From: Paramacrobiotus richtersi | Lineage: Eukaryota > Tardigrada > Eutardigrada > Parachela > Macrobiotidae | Assembly (NCBI GenBank): GCA_034698045.1 | Contig: JAQGAU010000249.1 | Location: 1 to 33,155 of the forward strand | Reading direction: 5' to 3' | DNA length: 33,155 bases | In this document: one piece after another, positions 20,778-31,045 of the stretch | Layout of the letters: every line of letters starts with the position of its first letter | Numbering within the stretch: position 1 is the first letter of the stretch | Position numbers and translations under genes: made by a program | Notes under the pieces: generated by a model | The model's input: only the letters and a program-made list of their open reading frames with translations | Database searches by the model: none | Told to the model about the DNA's origin: nothing

Positions 20778-21548
20778 CTAATTCTTTGGGGCAGTACGAA
20801 ATGCGTAAGTATTCATCACCTTTACGTTCTTTTGACTGCGATGTGGCTACTTTGCTTCTGAATTTGATGCTTACAGCAATTCTATTCGAGCTCCTGGTTT
20901 AGTTTGTTATAAGTTTTGTGATGGCACCCGCTGTGTTGATGTTAACCTGGATCAAGCCATCTCGAAAGGGATGCCCAATGCGCAATCAAGAAATGACATT
21001 GTACGTTCGCCTGATGTTTTGCTCATTGTAAACATAAGACTGGTGAATGTTGGCTGATTCGAAGTTCACCGGAAATTATGAATCATGGTTTTCATAACTC
21101 AGCGAGAGATGCGAATATGCCGGCCAGTAAAACTTCGTAAACCCTAATAATGACGTACTGTGGTCTTTATCTGGCTTTCATACAATGTGTTAGGCAACCA
21201 CCGCGGAGTACTGTACATTAGGACACATGTCAGATTAAGTAGCTGTATTTGTGCCGGAAGCACCATTGTAGCTTTTTGTAGCGTCATTTAAGTATACGAG
21301 GCAATGAAAACAACGCACATCTGGCTGTTTAGCTGCCGTGCGTAACGATACAAACGTGTGACAGGTCTTCCAGTGGAATTCTCCCTGAAGCATATTTCCG
21401 GTACACTTGTAGAACAACTTAAAAAGTGCGAAATAGTCATGAAGAAAGTTAAAAAATTGCCTGCAGTTACATAGATAATAGTAAGTACAAACTTTGTGAC
21501 AGCGGTCTCTTAAATTTGTTAGCGCATGATGTTCTAAATTTATCACAA
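20778..21548. other. 3' flank of copy E and 5' flank of the XK-related pseudogene
   Basis: No intact gene. From about 21270 the sequence is a diverged copy of the region upstream of the XK-related gene (11830-12106): cttccagtggaattctccct at 21366 equals the stretch at 11943, and gcacatctggct at 21312 matches 11890. An 11773-12015 open frame in that flank therefore has a counterpart but no conserved frame, so I treat it as non-coding. Confidence 0.5.
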
Positions 21549-22358
21549 ATGCCGTCGCATACATCAAATGTACTGCTATGCAAGTTCTGCAGTACGATCT
21601 CTCACTGGTTACTTGGATTACAAGAGCCAACTAGTACACAGATTCCCACAGTGGTATTTTCATTCGGAATATTTAGTAAATATTATTTACCGTAGTTTTA
21701 ACCATCGCAGATATGTTGTCCGATGGTTGGAATGTCTACAACATGTGGAGTACTAATCCATACGATATCTCGCTCAAATGGCAGCTGTTTATCACGATGA
21801 TACTGCCGCTTCCATTTCTCGTGTCATTGGCGCGATCTGTCTTTCGAGCTTGCTTGGCTGATGCTCCTAATGTGCGTGCCAATTGGTCGCACACCACTGA
21901 TCGCCTTATCAGAAACGAAGACGCGACATTGGTGTTATCAGAGGCCCAGTGCGTGCACGCGGACGTTAACATACCTGGACCAAAGTGGATCAATCAGGCA
22001 TAGACCAAGAGATTGTTGGAAATCTATCCGTTTAGCATTGTCTGTAGGTACGTACATCATTATTGTTATTATTGTTACACATGTGAGTCGTAGTGTAATT
22101 CGATAGTACAAATTCCTGCATGCAGCTTAACTTCATTGCTGACAGTCAATTCCTTATCTTGCACGTACTTCCACGCGAGTCAGCTAGACGAGATAAAGTT
22201 TGAAGCGGCTCCTCAGCTGATCATCCAGATATTACTAGCAGCGATGACCTGTGTATCTACAGGGAAAGCGCCCCCAGTTTGGAAGTTGGAGTAATGTTTT
22301 TGTCATTTGTCTCCATCTCAAAGTACTTTGTCTCCGTAAACCATTTACCTGGGATGTG
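21549..22358 (+). pseudogene. Degraded second copy of the XK-related-like gene
   Basis: It preserves the ATG and N-terminus of the gene at 12107 (MPSHTSNVLL), most of exon 1 (ADMLSDGWNVYNMW to GPKWINQA) and part of exon 2 (DEIKFEAAPQLIIQ to VNHLPGM). Lesions seen: a 14-nt insertion (agtaaatattattt at about 21673) that shifts the frame; a TAT-to-TAG type nonsense change at about 22001; loss of the first part of exon 2; a 1-nt deletion in tggaagttggag near 22290; and truncation at about 22358. A donor-like site after exon 1 is retained (near 22047). The third exon and the C-terminal continuation are absent. Confidence 0.85.
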
Positions 22359-22394
22359 ACTATAGTTTAAATTTGCTAATTTCTTGAGTTAAAA

Positions 22395-22445
22395 ATCGCA
22401 TGACTAGCAATATAATCGCATGACTAGCAATATAATCGCATGACT
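22395..22445. repeat. 20-bp tandem repeat, 2.5 copies
   Basis: The unit atcgcatgactagcaatata occurs at 22395-22414 and 22415-22434 without change, followed by an 11-bp partial copy. It lies 37 bp after the point where homology to the XK-related gene stops. Confidence 0.9.
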
Positions 22446-22627
22446 GGTTTGTTGCAGTTCACACGGAAGCATGTTGCCCAAAAACGAATCTGTATTACTG
22501 TGGATACAACCTGCACGTTTGCGGAAAGGAGGGTCACGGTCTGTACTTTTGGGGAGGAAAGGGAGCTGACCCGCAGTTTATTAAGCACTGTGGCGGTGGA
22601 TGTCGAGACGGTGCCTACGTGTACATA

Positions 22628-22680
22628 TGCTTGTATTACTTGTAGCTAAATATGTTTGTATTACTTGTAGCGAATATGAC
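22628..22680. repeat. Two direct copies of a ~24-bp unit
   Basis: The sequence ttgtattacttgtagc is followed by (t)aaatatg or gaatatg in two adjacent copies. It is short and non-coding. Confidence 0.7.
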
Positions 22681-23323
22681 GATTTACGCATATTCTGGGT
22701 TCTTTTACAATGGTCTGTATCTGGGAATGCGAATCTGGCTTATTTGATCTTACATCGTTTGCCGGAAGAATGCAAATAAATAAGGGAACGACCAGGAAAT
22801 GACGAATTTTCTGTCACATCTTAGTGCATATTTTATCTGTTTCCCAGCGGATTTGATCTTATAAACAACAGAAATGAGCCATGTTGTACTGAGTGTACTC
22901 AGTAATCTCATTCGCTGATAACTGACAGTTCAAGGGTTGGATTTTTCCTGCAATGAGTCAGTTAAAAAGCCTGTTATTGTAAAATTGGACAGGCGCGCCG
23001 TTATACAAAGCAGTCTGAAGCATTTTGTATGCTAGAAATAAAATTCATGATCTTCGCTAGCTTTTGTCATAGGGTGTTAAGTTCTTTGAAGTCGTTTAGA
23101 CTTTAACTTGGTGCGCCTGTTCAGTTCATGTTCGAGTTACAGTCACCCGACACAACCTCTGTATTGCAGTTATCCAGAATAAAATTGAAATTCTACAGCG
23201 GAGGTTAAGTAAGTTCTTGAGCTGCTGCGTTGTCAGTTGCGGACTTCTCGTGCTGTTCCCGTTGTTGTTTTCTGCGAAAGGGTAAAGTGTCTGTCATAAA
23301 CCCTAATATTCATGTGTTTTAGA
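22681..23323. other. 5' flank of the tail-collar protein gene
   Basis: No gene is seen. AATAAA-like hexamers occur near 23037 and 23172 but no upstream + strand gene needs them. The bases just before the start codon (catgtgttttagaATGG) include an AG that could be the acceptor of an intron in the 5' untranslated region. Confidence 0.35.
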
Positions 23324-25220
23324 ATGGCCGTTCTGTCATTCGTTACAGTTGCAGTTTGTTTCGGACTATCCGCAGTCAAGAGTGGTAAGTGTCTAAGTAT
23401 CTGTGCTTGCCATTCGTTCTTAATGCTACATAAAGCAGAGGGACCGTAATATTACTGAAATACAACTGATCATACTCTGGCAATGCATTTGCGTACTATG
23501 GGCCATTGTTGTTTCAGAAGTGATTGTGGATTTATCTTCAGCGACTTTCACTGTCCCATACAGCAGCATCCAAATCCCAATCTTCAAAGGTCATGACTCC
23601 ACTTACTATTACACCCAGGCTTGTTCCTTTGTTCCAAACTCCACATACATCTTCAACAACGGCAGTACTCATCAAAACTTTGTCGTGTTCTCTTTAAAGC
23701 TGTGGGACGCGCAGTACCACGATTATATGGAAGCACAATTACAAGAAAGGCTCGGCACCACTCCCACTCGTCCCAACCTACGCTTAGTTCCATTTCATAG
23801 CGTACGACTCGACTCAACCGACACATTCATGAAGTTTGCTATCCAGAATCAGTGGATCAGTATCGCGCACCATCCAGCTGTTTTACTCGGCCGTATATTG
23901 TGCTCTTCAGACAAAGAATGCGCTTCGGTAAAACAATCGTTGGACGATGTCAACCAGCAGATTCACATCTTCGCTAGTATGGAGCTGACATTTGCCTTGA
24001 AGAAACCAGTTCAAATGCGGAAACGAATCGCCCTAACTACGAGCAGTTTCGAGCATTCCAGTGTATTTGGTTTAGTTGAGCAACGCTTCCCTCAGCCTTC
24101 CGGAAACAGTTCGCCCGTGGTCTGCATGCAGGAATCCATCCTGCGCCACATGATGCGGGAAGTGCTCGAAGGGATTCTAGAAAACCAGTTGTCGCATGAC
24201 GAATTTGTCAGCGAAAGTCAGATGCACGTGATCATCAACCACGCTGTTCGTATGGTCAAACCCAACATCGCATCGACGGCTTCTTTCAACGCAAACGATT
24301 GGGAGAGAACGTTCTGGCCCACATCTACAGACCGTCCGGATGAAAAAGTCAAGGACTTGAACACCCTGACAGGTAGCAACAACAGATGGATGAAAGCGTT
24401 TTTCAAGCCGGGGAGCGATTTCAGAGCGTTACAAAGCCGAACCTCTGGGTTGGACTCGCAATCACAGATTGATTGGAGTCTGATCACTTCTCAGCTGGAA
24501 GCGTCTGATGGTATGATCGCCTGGAATGGCGACGCTTTTGTGGTACATCCTCTAACACTGTATTGTCTCAATCTATCGCTGTTGCGTAACCGGGAGAAAA
24601 CACTGGGAAACATCAATGTTGTGACAAGCGTCAAATTCGGCGATCTGACATCGGCTGTCAACATTCCTTCGGCATCAGCTGCAGATGCATTCCTACAGCC
24701 CTGGAAAAGGGATCGCGAGCGCTGGCAACAGACACAAACCTTGCTACAGGAAATGAGTAATACGGTGTCCAGTTTGCTTCCGGTTGGTGCCATCATGGCA
24801 CACTATGGGAACTCCAGTTTGCCGCAGTGCTGGCTGTTGTGTGATGGCAGAACATTCGACGCTGCGATTTATCCGATGCTGGGTAACATCCGCCCAAACC
24901 TGACTACACCGGATCTTAGAGGACGTGTCCCGATAGGAGTTGGCGCAAATTACAGTAGTGTCGTTGGAGACATCGGCGGAGAAGCCAGCCATGTTTTGAC
25001 AGTGGATGAAATGCCCCCACATCAGCACAACATCACCGTTTCTCATGCCGATAGCGTACATGATGGCATACCTCGAATCCACGGTTCCTACCAGAGACTC
25101 TATCGGGACAGTTACGAAGCATCGAGAACGCCAATGAATACGACCATGAACGGTCGCGGCCAGGCTCATAACAATCTCCCGCCATATCTGACGACATCCT
25201 ACATTATTCGTGCTTGCTAG
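23324..25220 (+). CDS. Secreted protein with C-terminal phage-tail-collar domain
   Basis: Exon 1 (23324-23384) encodes a signal peptide (MAVLSFVTVAVCFGLSAVKS). A phase-1 intron of 133 bp (GTAAGT..TTTCAG) leads to one long exon (23518-25220), for 587 residues in total. The last ~150 residues carry the hallmarks of the phage tail collar fold (Pfam Tail_Collar): PVGAIMAHYG, CWLLCDGRTFD, LTTPDLRGRVPIGVG, GGEASHVLTVDEMPPHQHN and NNLPPYLTTSYIIRA. In phages and bacteria this domain sits in tail-fibre or surface proteins. Residues 21-437 are not recognised; they contain several NxT/NxS sites and a TMKFAIQNQWISIAHHPAV-like middle part, with no membrane helix. The intron and signal peptide show a host gene, not a prophage or contaminant. 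Likely exported; a surface or ligand-binding role is an inference. Confidence 0.8.
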
Positions 25221-28200
25221 GTGTTTCCATATAAACTACTTCTACGTGTTTTGCGCCTGTTTTCGTTACCCAGTAAACACAATTTACCGATTCCATGCTG
25301 CGCTACATAACATCTGGGTGCACTCGAATTTGCTGCCAATTTGCTCTTCAGCTTCTGTTTGTGCTCCGGACTGGTATAAGTTACATGTCAAACCGTTATT
25401 AGCTTAACTGGAAAAACTTAAGTCCGCATCCAAATCCGAGAAATATGCGCATATGTACGGGACGTAACAATATAATATTTATTTAAATGCCGGTTTATGA
25501 CAAGGGTTTAGGAAGCTGAATAGTTCCATTTTTGATTGTACATAGTCGCAGTCGCACTCCAGAAAAACGATCGATATTTCACCGATGAGATATACTGTAC
25601 ATACTCTTTGCGCACATTTTGTCTATCTGACAAATCGAGAGCCACATTCTTTAGTCTAGAATGGTCCATATAAACCGACAGGAGACAGTATGGGCCAGAG
25701 AAGTAAGGAAAAAACTCAGACAGAGTTCGAATGTAGTCATGTATATTCAAAGGCAGTCTGAGTTTCTCCATACACGAAAACCAGACTGAAGAGGTAAATT
25801 ATCGGTTTGAGCTGTAAACAAATATAGCTAGTACTTTGCCTTACCTTTGCCACTGTCACCAAATTCTCCGAGTCATCGGACGTAGAAGGACATGAAAATG
25901 TCCAAGAAAGTACGATGACACGGCGAATCTACTTATCAAAGAACACAGCATTTTAGTTGCGTGGTTCATCTTTTTATAACAGCTCCGGTTCGATGAAGTA
26001 TCCCCGTTCTTTTTGCCAGTACAAATTACATGAATCGCGTCACAAATTCACATGACAAACTGCAAGTTGCACAACAAGCGGAAGAAGTCAAATACCGCTG
26101 CGAGGTGAGGCTGAACAATAACTGCTCCATGAAACCATCATTCACTCGCAAAGTTGCACATATATGACTGACTACGCCTGTGAATACGTATGCTTCTCTC
26201 CGATCTGTACAGCTCTGCTGAATATAACCTCCACGAGACAAATTGCCATCTCTAATCTGGTCATACAGTCCTATGACTCCCATCCAGAGCCTAAAATCAA
26301 TATGTTGCTCGTTGTTTTGCTGTGTTTCTCCTTTGTTTCTGTCTTATATATGTGTCAGCTCTTGCGTACTTACCTCTTCGATCCAGAAATTTTCAATACA
26401 TACATTCTGCGCATTTGCTGGTAACAAGAGCACTACAACGTCAGCGGAGTTATTTTTGACTATGCTTATGACATTGAGGATCGTCTCTCAGAGGACCTTA
26501 ATCCAGCGCGCGCTTGGTAGTCCGGAGCGCCTGCTTACAGCGGCGGTATACAACCTTATAAGATTAATAAACCTGGAGTATATAGAGACAAATCCCAGCA
26601 TAAGATCGATACTCGTACCTTAACTGTAGACAGTACCGAGTAAAATGAAAGGCTACCACGGGAGAACCATGATTCACTGGCAAATGTAAGTCGACACCTG
26701 TGAGTAATTGTCATTTTCAAAAATGAAGCATCTTTGATCAACGTATACTTAGTAAGCAAACTAAGATCAAAGCAAAAGCCAAGCAGGTTTTGTCAGCTGA
26801 TAAACTTGATAATTGTGTTGTTTAGGTAGTTGACGGCAGTAAAATGTGGAATCGTTGCAACTTTATTTTCAGTTGTACCCGTTCACTCGAGCGACAATGC
26901 CTGATAAAGAGAACACACATGAATTCCAATGAGAAACGCTAAAGAAAAATCATCGCAAAAACAATAGCAGCTGTTACACATTAAAGCACAAAAACACGTC
27001 TTTCAGTTCTTTACTTGTGTCAACCGTTCCCAACACGCAGATCCCATTCCCTCGCTGGATTTCAACACTTATCCGCTGACGAAGGAATTCCATTGTCCTA
27101 GGATTCCCATTATTCTCACGAATTCTGCGTCCAAGTGGAATGTGGAATTGTGTTTGACGAAGGGAAACTTTTCGCTTTGGCTGAAACCGTAGCATTGTAT
27201 AACAACTGGGTGGACATCATTTTTTTTGCGAGGGAACAAAAGCAAACCTGGGTTTTGTTTGCAGCAAGCAAAATAAATATTCGTTTTAGTGCCGTTGATA
27301 CTGCCCAGCTTACTCGTCAAATAGATAGGTAAAAGCTATGCTCTGCACGACATGTACATACTGTAGAGAGTATAACGAAACCTTCGAGTTCGCTCGTCAG
27401 ACTATTACAGCCGATCTCTGTCTTACATTAGTTACATAATACTTGATTCGTATACCGGAAGTTGCTGGTTACCGTATAGTACAGTACATGCATTGTCGGT
27501 CTGACATTACTGCCAATTAGACCATTTTAACAGACTGTATTAACGATGTTGTTGCCAGTATGATAACGGAAACACAGTTCGTGCAGCCGGACTGACAATA
27601 GGGCCTCTCAGACATTCACGAGTGTGTAGCGGAAACTAACGGCCCGAAACCGTTATCGGTTCTAGCACAGTTATCATTGGCCGGCAGCACGTTTCGTGCT
27701 GAATGTGCGTTTCGGCTCTAAACAGTTGGGTAACGACATTCGGGCCGATACTCTCATCCACACACGTACTCTCTTATCGCACGTTCGTGCTGTTTAGATG
27801 CTTTTACCGTCGTGGTCTCAGACATCACACACGCATACTGATGGGTATAGATTATTACTGGTTGCAACGTTTTCTGTGATACATTCGGGCCGAGTCGCAT
27901 TCGTTAATCTCTGAAAAGGGCTAATGTCATGTTACTTACCACAGCCGTACGGACACATGCAGAGACAAAATTGATGCAACAGTAGAAAATAGGACATACT
28001 CGTACACACGTTCATCTTTGTCAACAATATTATCCTGCCTTCCGAGAACAGAGGTGTGGTAAAATTGCTTCATATGAGCCGGTTGATCAAAACAACACAC
28101 CGGAAACGGCTTCATTACGTTGTTTATGTAAAATTTGTAATTCAGTATAATAAATTAATTATGAAATTTATCTTTACAGAGTAGGCCGTGCACGCCAGTG

Positions 28201-28452
28201 TAAGCAGCGCTTGTCAATCAATCTATATTCAACGCTCGTGAAAAATTGCTTACTTACTGAAGATCATTTAATCGGGTTCTTTATTTTACCTTTTCTGTTT
28301 GGAATCCGTCATAGTTGTAATAACTGCTACATACCTGAAGATAACGTTACTTTTGCGAATAATACAACTGCATATGTCGGTACCAGACAGCATCGAAACA
28401 CCACAAACACCCGCCAACTGTTTCTGCTGATTGATTCAAAAATCGATCTGCT
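25221..28452. other. 3.2-kb stretch without a supported gene
   Basis: I looked on both strands and found only short open frames (for example 25508-25771 and 26974-27195 on the minus strand, and 27135-27332 on the plus strand) without recognisable motifs, splice context or paralogues. Around 27636-27900 the short string attcgggccga and its inverse recur three times (27641, 27739, 27882). Nothing I can call a tRNA or other RNA gene is visible. Unrecognised short exons or regulatory DNA for the flanking genes remain possible. Confidence 0.4.
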
Positions 28453-29433
28453 ATGGCAGATGTGAATGCTTCCCATTTTTCGAACTTTGCGCGAAACACC
28501 ACAATTATCTCGAATGCAACGAACTCTCCGATCGCACCACTCGGCTGGACACCATGGCTAGGCTCGGGTATGGGTATTGCTGTTGTAGCCTTTGTATTGA
28601 ACCTGGGTGTCCTCGTCTTTCAAACCTTACCACAAGCCCATGTTTCGTCCTTTACCGTATACCTGATCGTCATATTTATCGCCAACATCCTTTATTTGAG
28701 CGTCGTTAGACCAGTCCATATTTTAAACGCTTTGTATGGAACATTTCCCGGCGGCCACTCGCTATGTATCACGTATCTGTATTTCCAACGGGTCATCAGC
28801 ATCATACCCGTAGTTTCTCATGTCCTGATATCCGTTAACCGCGTATGGGCAGTCCAGCGGCCCGTATCTTACAAGCACCACCATAATAAGAAGGTTGCCG
28901 TTTGGATATGTGTTGGCATGTTCTGTTATGTGCACATAGTCCCTTTTTCGCTGTTCCTCGTGGAGTTCTCGCATTCTGTCCCGCAACAAGGAAGTTGTAA
29001 TCCGGTCGCAGGGTACATGATCGAATGGATGCGAGCGGATCATTTTCTCCATCGACAGATTCCGCTTTTCGCCGTGATCGTGATGTATGTCTATATCATG
29101 GCTAAGAGACTGCAGAAGAAGCGGTCAACTGCTATGGTGGGAGTCTTGGTATCGGCAACGGACGAGCAAACTGGTAATACAGGAAGCACGCAAATCGGTG
29201 CAAATAAGGCAAGACAAAGAACTGCCCGCAAGCGAAAGAAAGTAAAACCGTTTATCGTACTGACTATGACCTCAGTTAGTGTGCTGGTCTGCTGGATTCC
29301 CGCAGACGTCTACTGGTTTGCCATGCAGTTTCTGAATATCCGTTTTCCCAGTTCTGTTTTCAATATCACCACGACCCTGTACTCTTTGCAGATGGTCTTT
29401 GATCCTTTAATGTTTATCTTCAGCTTCAGGTAA
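28453..29433 (+). CDS. Rhodopsin-class GPCR (second, unrelated type)
   Basis: An open frame of 326 residues with seven membrane segments. It starts MADVNASHF, with NAS, NTT and NAT glycosylation sites. Seen: VLNLGVLV in TM1 (Asn 1.50); the TM3 Cys in HSLCITYL; NRVWAVQRP in place of DRY; Pro and Tyr in TM5 (IPLFAVIVMYVY); a basic third loop (RQRTARKRKKVK) preceding TM6; a good CWIP in TM6; and DPLMFIF for NPxxY in TM7. This is closer to ordinary aminergic-like receptors than the GPCR at 10722. The C-terminus is uncertain: the frame ends FSFR-stop, where the stop overlaps a consensus donor (ttcag|gtaagt at 29429/29430). Splicing to the acceptor ending at 29582 would keep the phase and replace the end by FSFSISGLLSP with a stop at 29605-29607. 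Either way helix 8 and the tail are extremely short. Confidence 0.8.
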   Translation: MADVNASHFSNFARNTTIISNATNSPIAPLGWTPWLGSGMGIAVVAFVLNLGVLVFQTLPQAHVSSFTVYLIVIFIANILYLSVVRPVHILNALYGTFPGGHSLCITYLYFQRVISIIPVVSHVLISVNRVWAVQRPVSYKHHHNKKVAVWICVGMFCYVHIVPFSLFLVEFSHSVPQQGSCNPVAGYMIEWMRADHFLHRQIPLFAVIVMYVYIMAKRLQKKRSTAMVGVLVSATDEQTGNTGSTQIGANKARQRTARKRKKVKPFIVLTMTSVSVLVCWIPADVYWFAMQFLNIRFPSSVFNITTTLYSLQMVFDPLMFIFSFR

Positions 29434-29607
29434 GTGAGTTCGTTAGCATGCGGTCGCTCGACTAGGGCATCGAAGGGGCTCGTAAATGCGCAACGCTGCC
29501 CGATAACGACTGCAAATGAATTCGAGGAGAATCCAGCGACTCCATCATAATTATGGAACCATGTTTTTTCTAGTTTTTACAGCATCTCGGGACTGTTATC
29601 ACCATAA

Positions 29608-31045
29608 GTAATGACCCCAAAAACAAAAACTGTTCAGGTGATCACTGAACAGAAATGTTTGTGCCATATATTACCATCAGTGAATTATCGTGTGCGGGGG
29701 CACACTCCTCAACAATGTTCGACATATATTATGCAGTAAAAGTGTTTTAGTACCTAAAACCAGTGTTAACTTTAGAAGTTCTTTGAGCCGCGAAACGTCA
29801 AAAAAAATCTCGTTGAACTGGAAGCTATGCGGCAATACAAAACAGCTGTACTTGACAGATTACTTGTCCGTTGGTTAATAGCTACCCAAGTTTCCAACAT
29901 AATGAACATACGAAGTACTAAGAAACGGGCATCCAGTGCAATCTAACTTGCGCGCAGTGACCAGAACTTCTTCCCGCCAAGGCTACTTCAGCCCTTCTCG
30001 TCGAAAGTCCGCTTCGCATTAATTCTGAGCGGGATGCAGGTACGCTATGGAGCAGTTACAGTAAGAATGACACAATAATGAGCGGGACAAGCGCATTATG
30101 TACTTTTTATTACAAAGGTCACAACCATTCTGAACCAGACGAAACGTGTTGTAAGGAGCGTAGTGCGCGACTTACGGCGCTTCTGAAAATTTGATGAGTT
30201 CAAATGGACGCACTTGATTCAGAACCGGAGTTGCTCGCTAAAATTTCTGCGCGTCAGTTTCGGCACATTATCAGGGAACAAAACCCACAACGCATTTCAG
30301 CATCTGCACGAGTACTGGATACCGTCTAAATATGGCAACGCACTAGATCTACCTATATAGGTAGACTAAATAAATAAATATATATATACTAAAATATATA
30401 TATAATAATAAATATATATATATACGAATACTAAATATATATATATATTTAGTATTCGCGCTTCCACAGTAGATGATCCACACTCTTTTTAAACGGAAAT
30501 AAAATAGAATTACGGCGATATTCGCTTGCTTGATTCTGCGTCTGCTATGGGCCATCAACTACGTATAAGTTTCGTTAGTCTGTTAGCAGTACTTATTTTG
30601 GCGAGGAAGAAAAATAGTTCCATCTGCTTGGAGATGGGTTTGGTCACATCTCGCGTGCTGTTAGGTTTGCTGATCACTGATGTAACGGGGAACGAGCGTA
30701 CGGGCGTATCGGCACACGTTTATTGATCTTAGCTGACCATTCTGATACTGCAACTGATCTAGGATGCTTGGTGGAACATGCAGTACTGGTGCCTTAAATA
30801 TGGCGCCGGATACAGGAATATACCCATAAGGGGTGGAGACATAGCTGACCAGTACATACGTAACGAAGGATGGACATTCCTCGTTACACTGATCTACCAG
30901 TAAACCTGTGGTGATCGTACTTTGATGATTTACTTAGACAGATTGAGGCATAAACGAAGTCATTATATTCTCATAAACACGCACACCAGACGTACAAATA
31001 CTAGCACATGTACCGCACGTGTATGAGGACAGGAGCAAGAGGCTA
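29608..31045. other. Intergenic region between GPCR 2 and the M13 peptidase
   Basis: No gene is supported. It contains an AT-rich palindromic tract (30349-30458) and a TTTATT at 30719-30724 that on the minus strand reads AATAAA, about 320 nt past the peptidase stop. Short open frames (29690-29878, 30526-30726) lack motifs. Confidence 0.4.
30349..30458. repeat. AT-rich tract with two perfect palindromes
   Basis: The sequence ctacctatataggtag (30349-30364) is a perfect 16-bp palindrome. Positions 30425-30458 form a perfect 34-bp palindrome with 17-nt arms, cgaatactaaatatata and its inverse. Between them are (TA)n and (ATAA)n runs. A cruciform or replication-slippage hotspot is likely. Confidence 0.85.

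Noticed and set aside
24778-25220. Prophage or bacterial contamination, suggested by the tail-collar motifs
   Set aside because: The domain is joined in phase to a signal-peptide exon through a spliceosomal intron, no other phage or bacterial gene is nearby, and there are no Shine-Dalgarno or operon features.
26974-27195. 73-codon minus-strand open frame containing EFLRQRISVEIQRGNG
   Set aside because: Considered a Sm/LSm-like strand pattern, but the match is too vague and other frames in the same place are equally open.
27636-27900. Recurring attcgggccga strings suggesting an RNA hairpin or tRNA-like gene
   Set aside because: No cloverleaf, A/B box or consistent stem could be traced; only short dispersed matches.
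29630-29652. Inverted repeat ctgttca...tgaacag as a possible terminator or site
   Set aside because: Seven-base arms are expected by chance in this length, and it is not associated with a gene end other than the uncertain GPCR tail.
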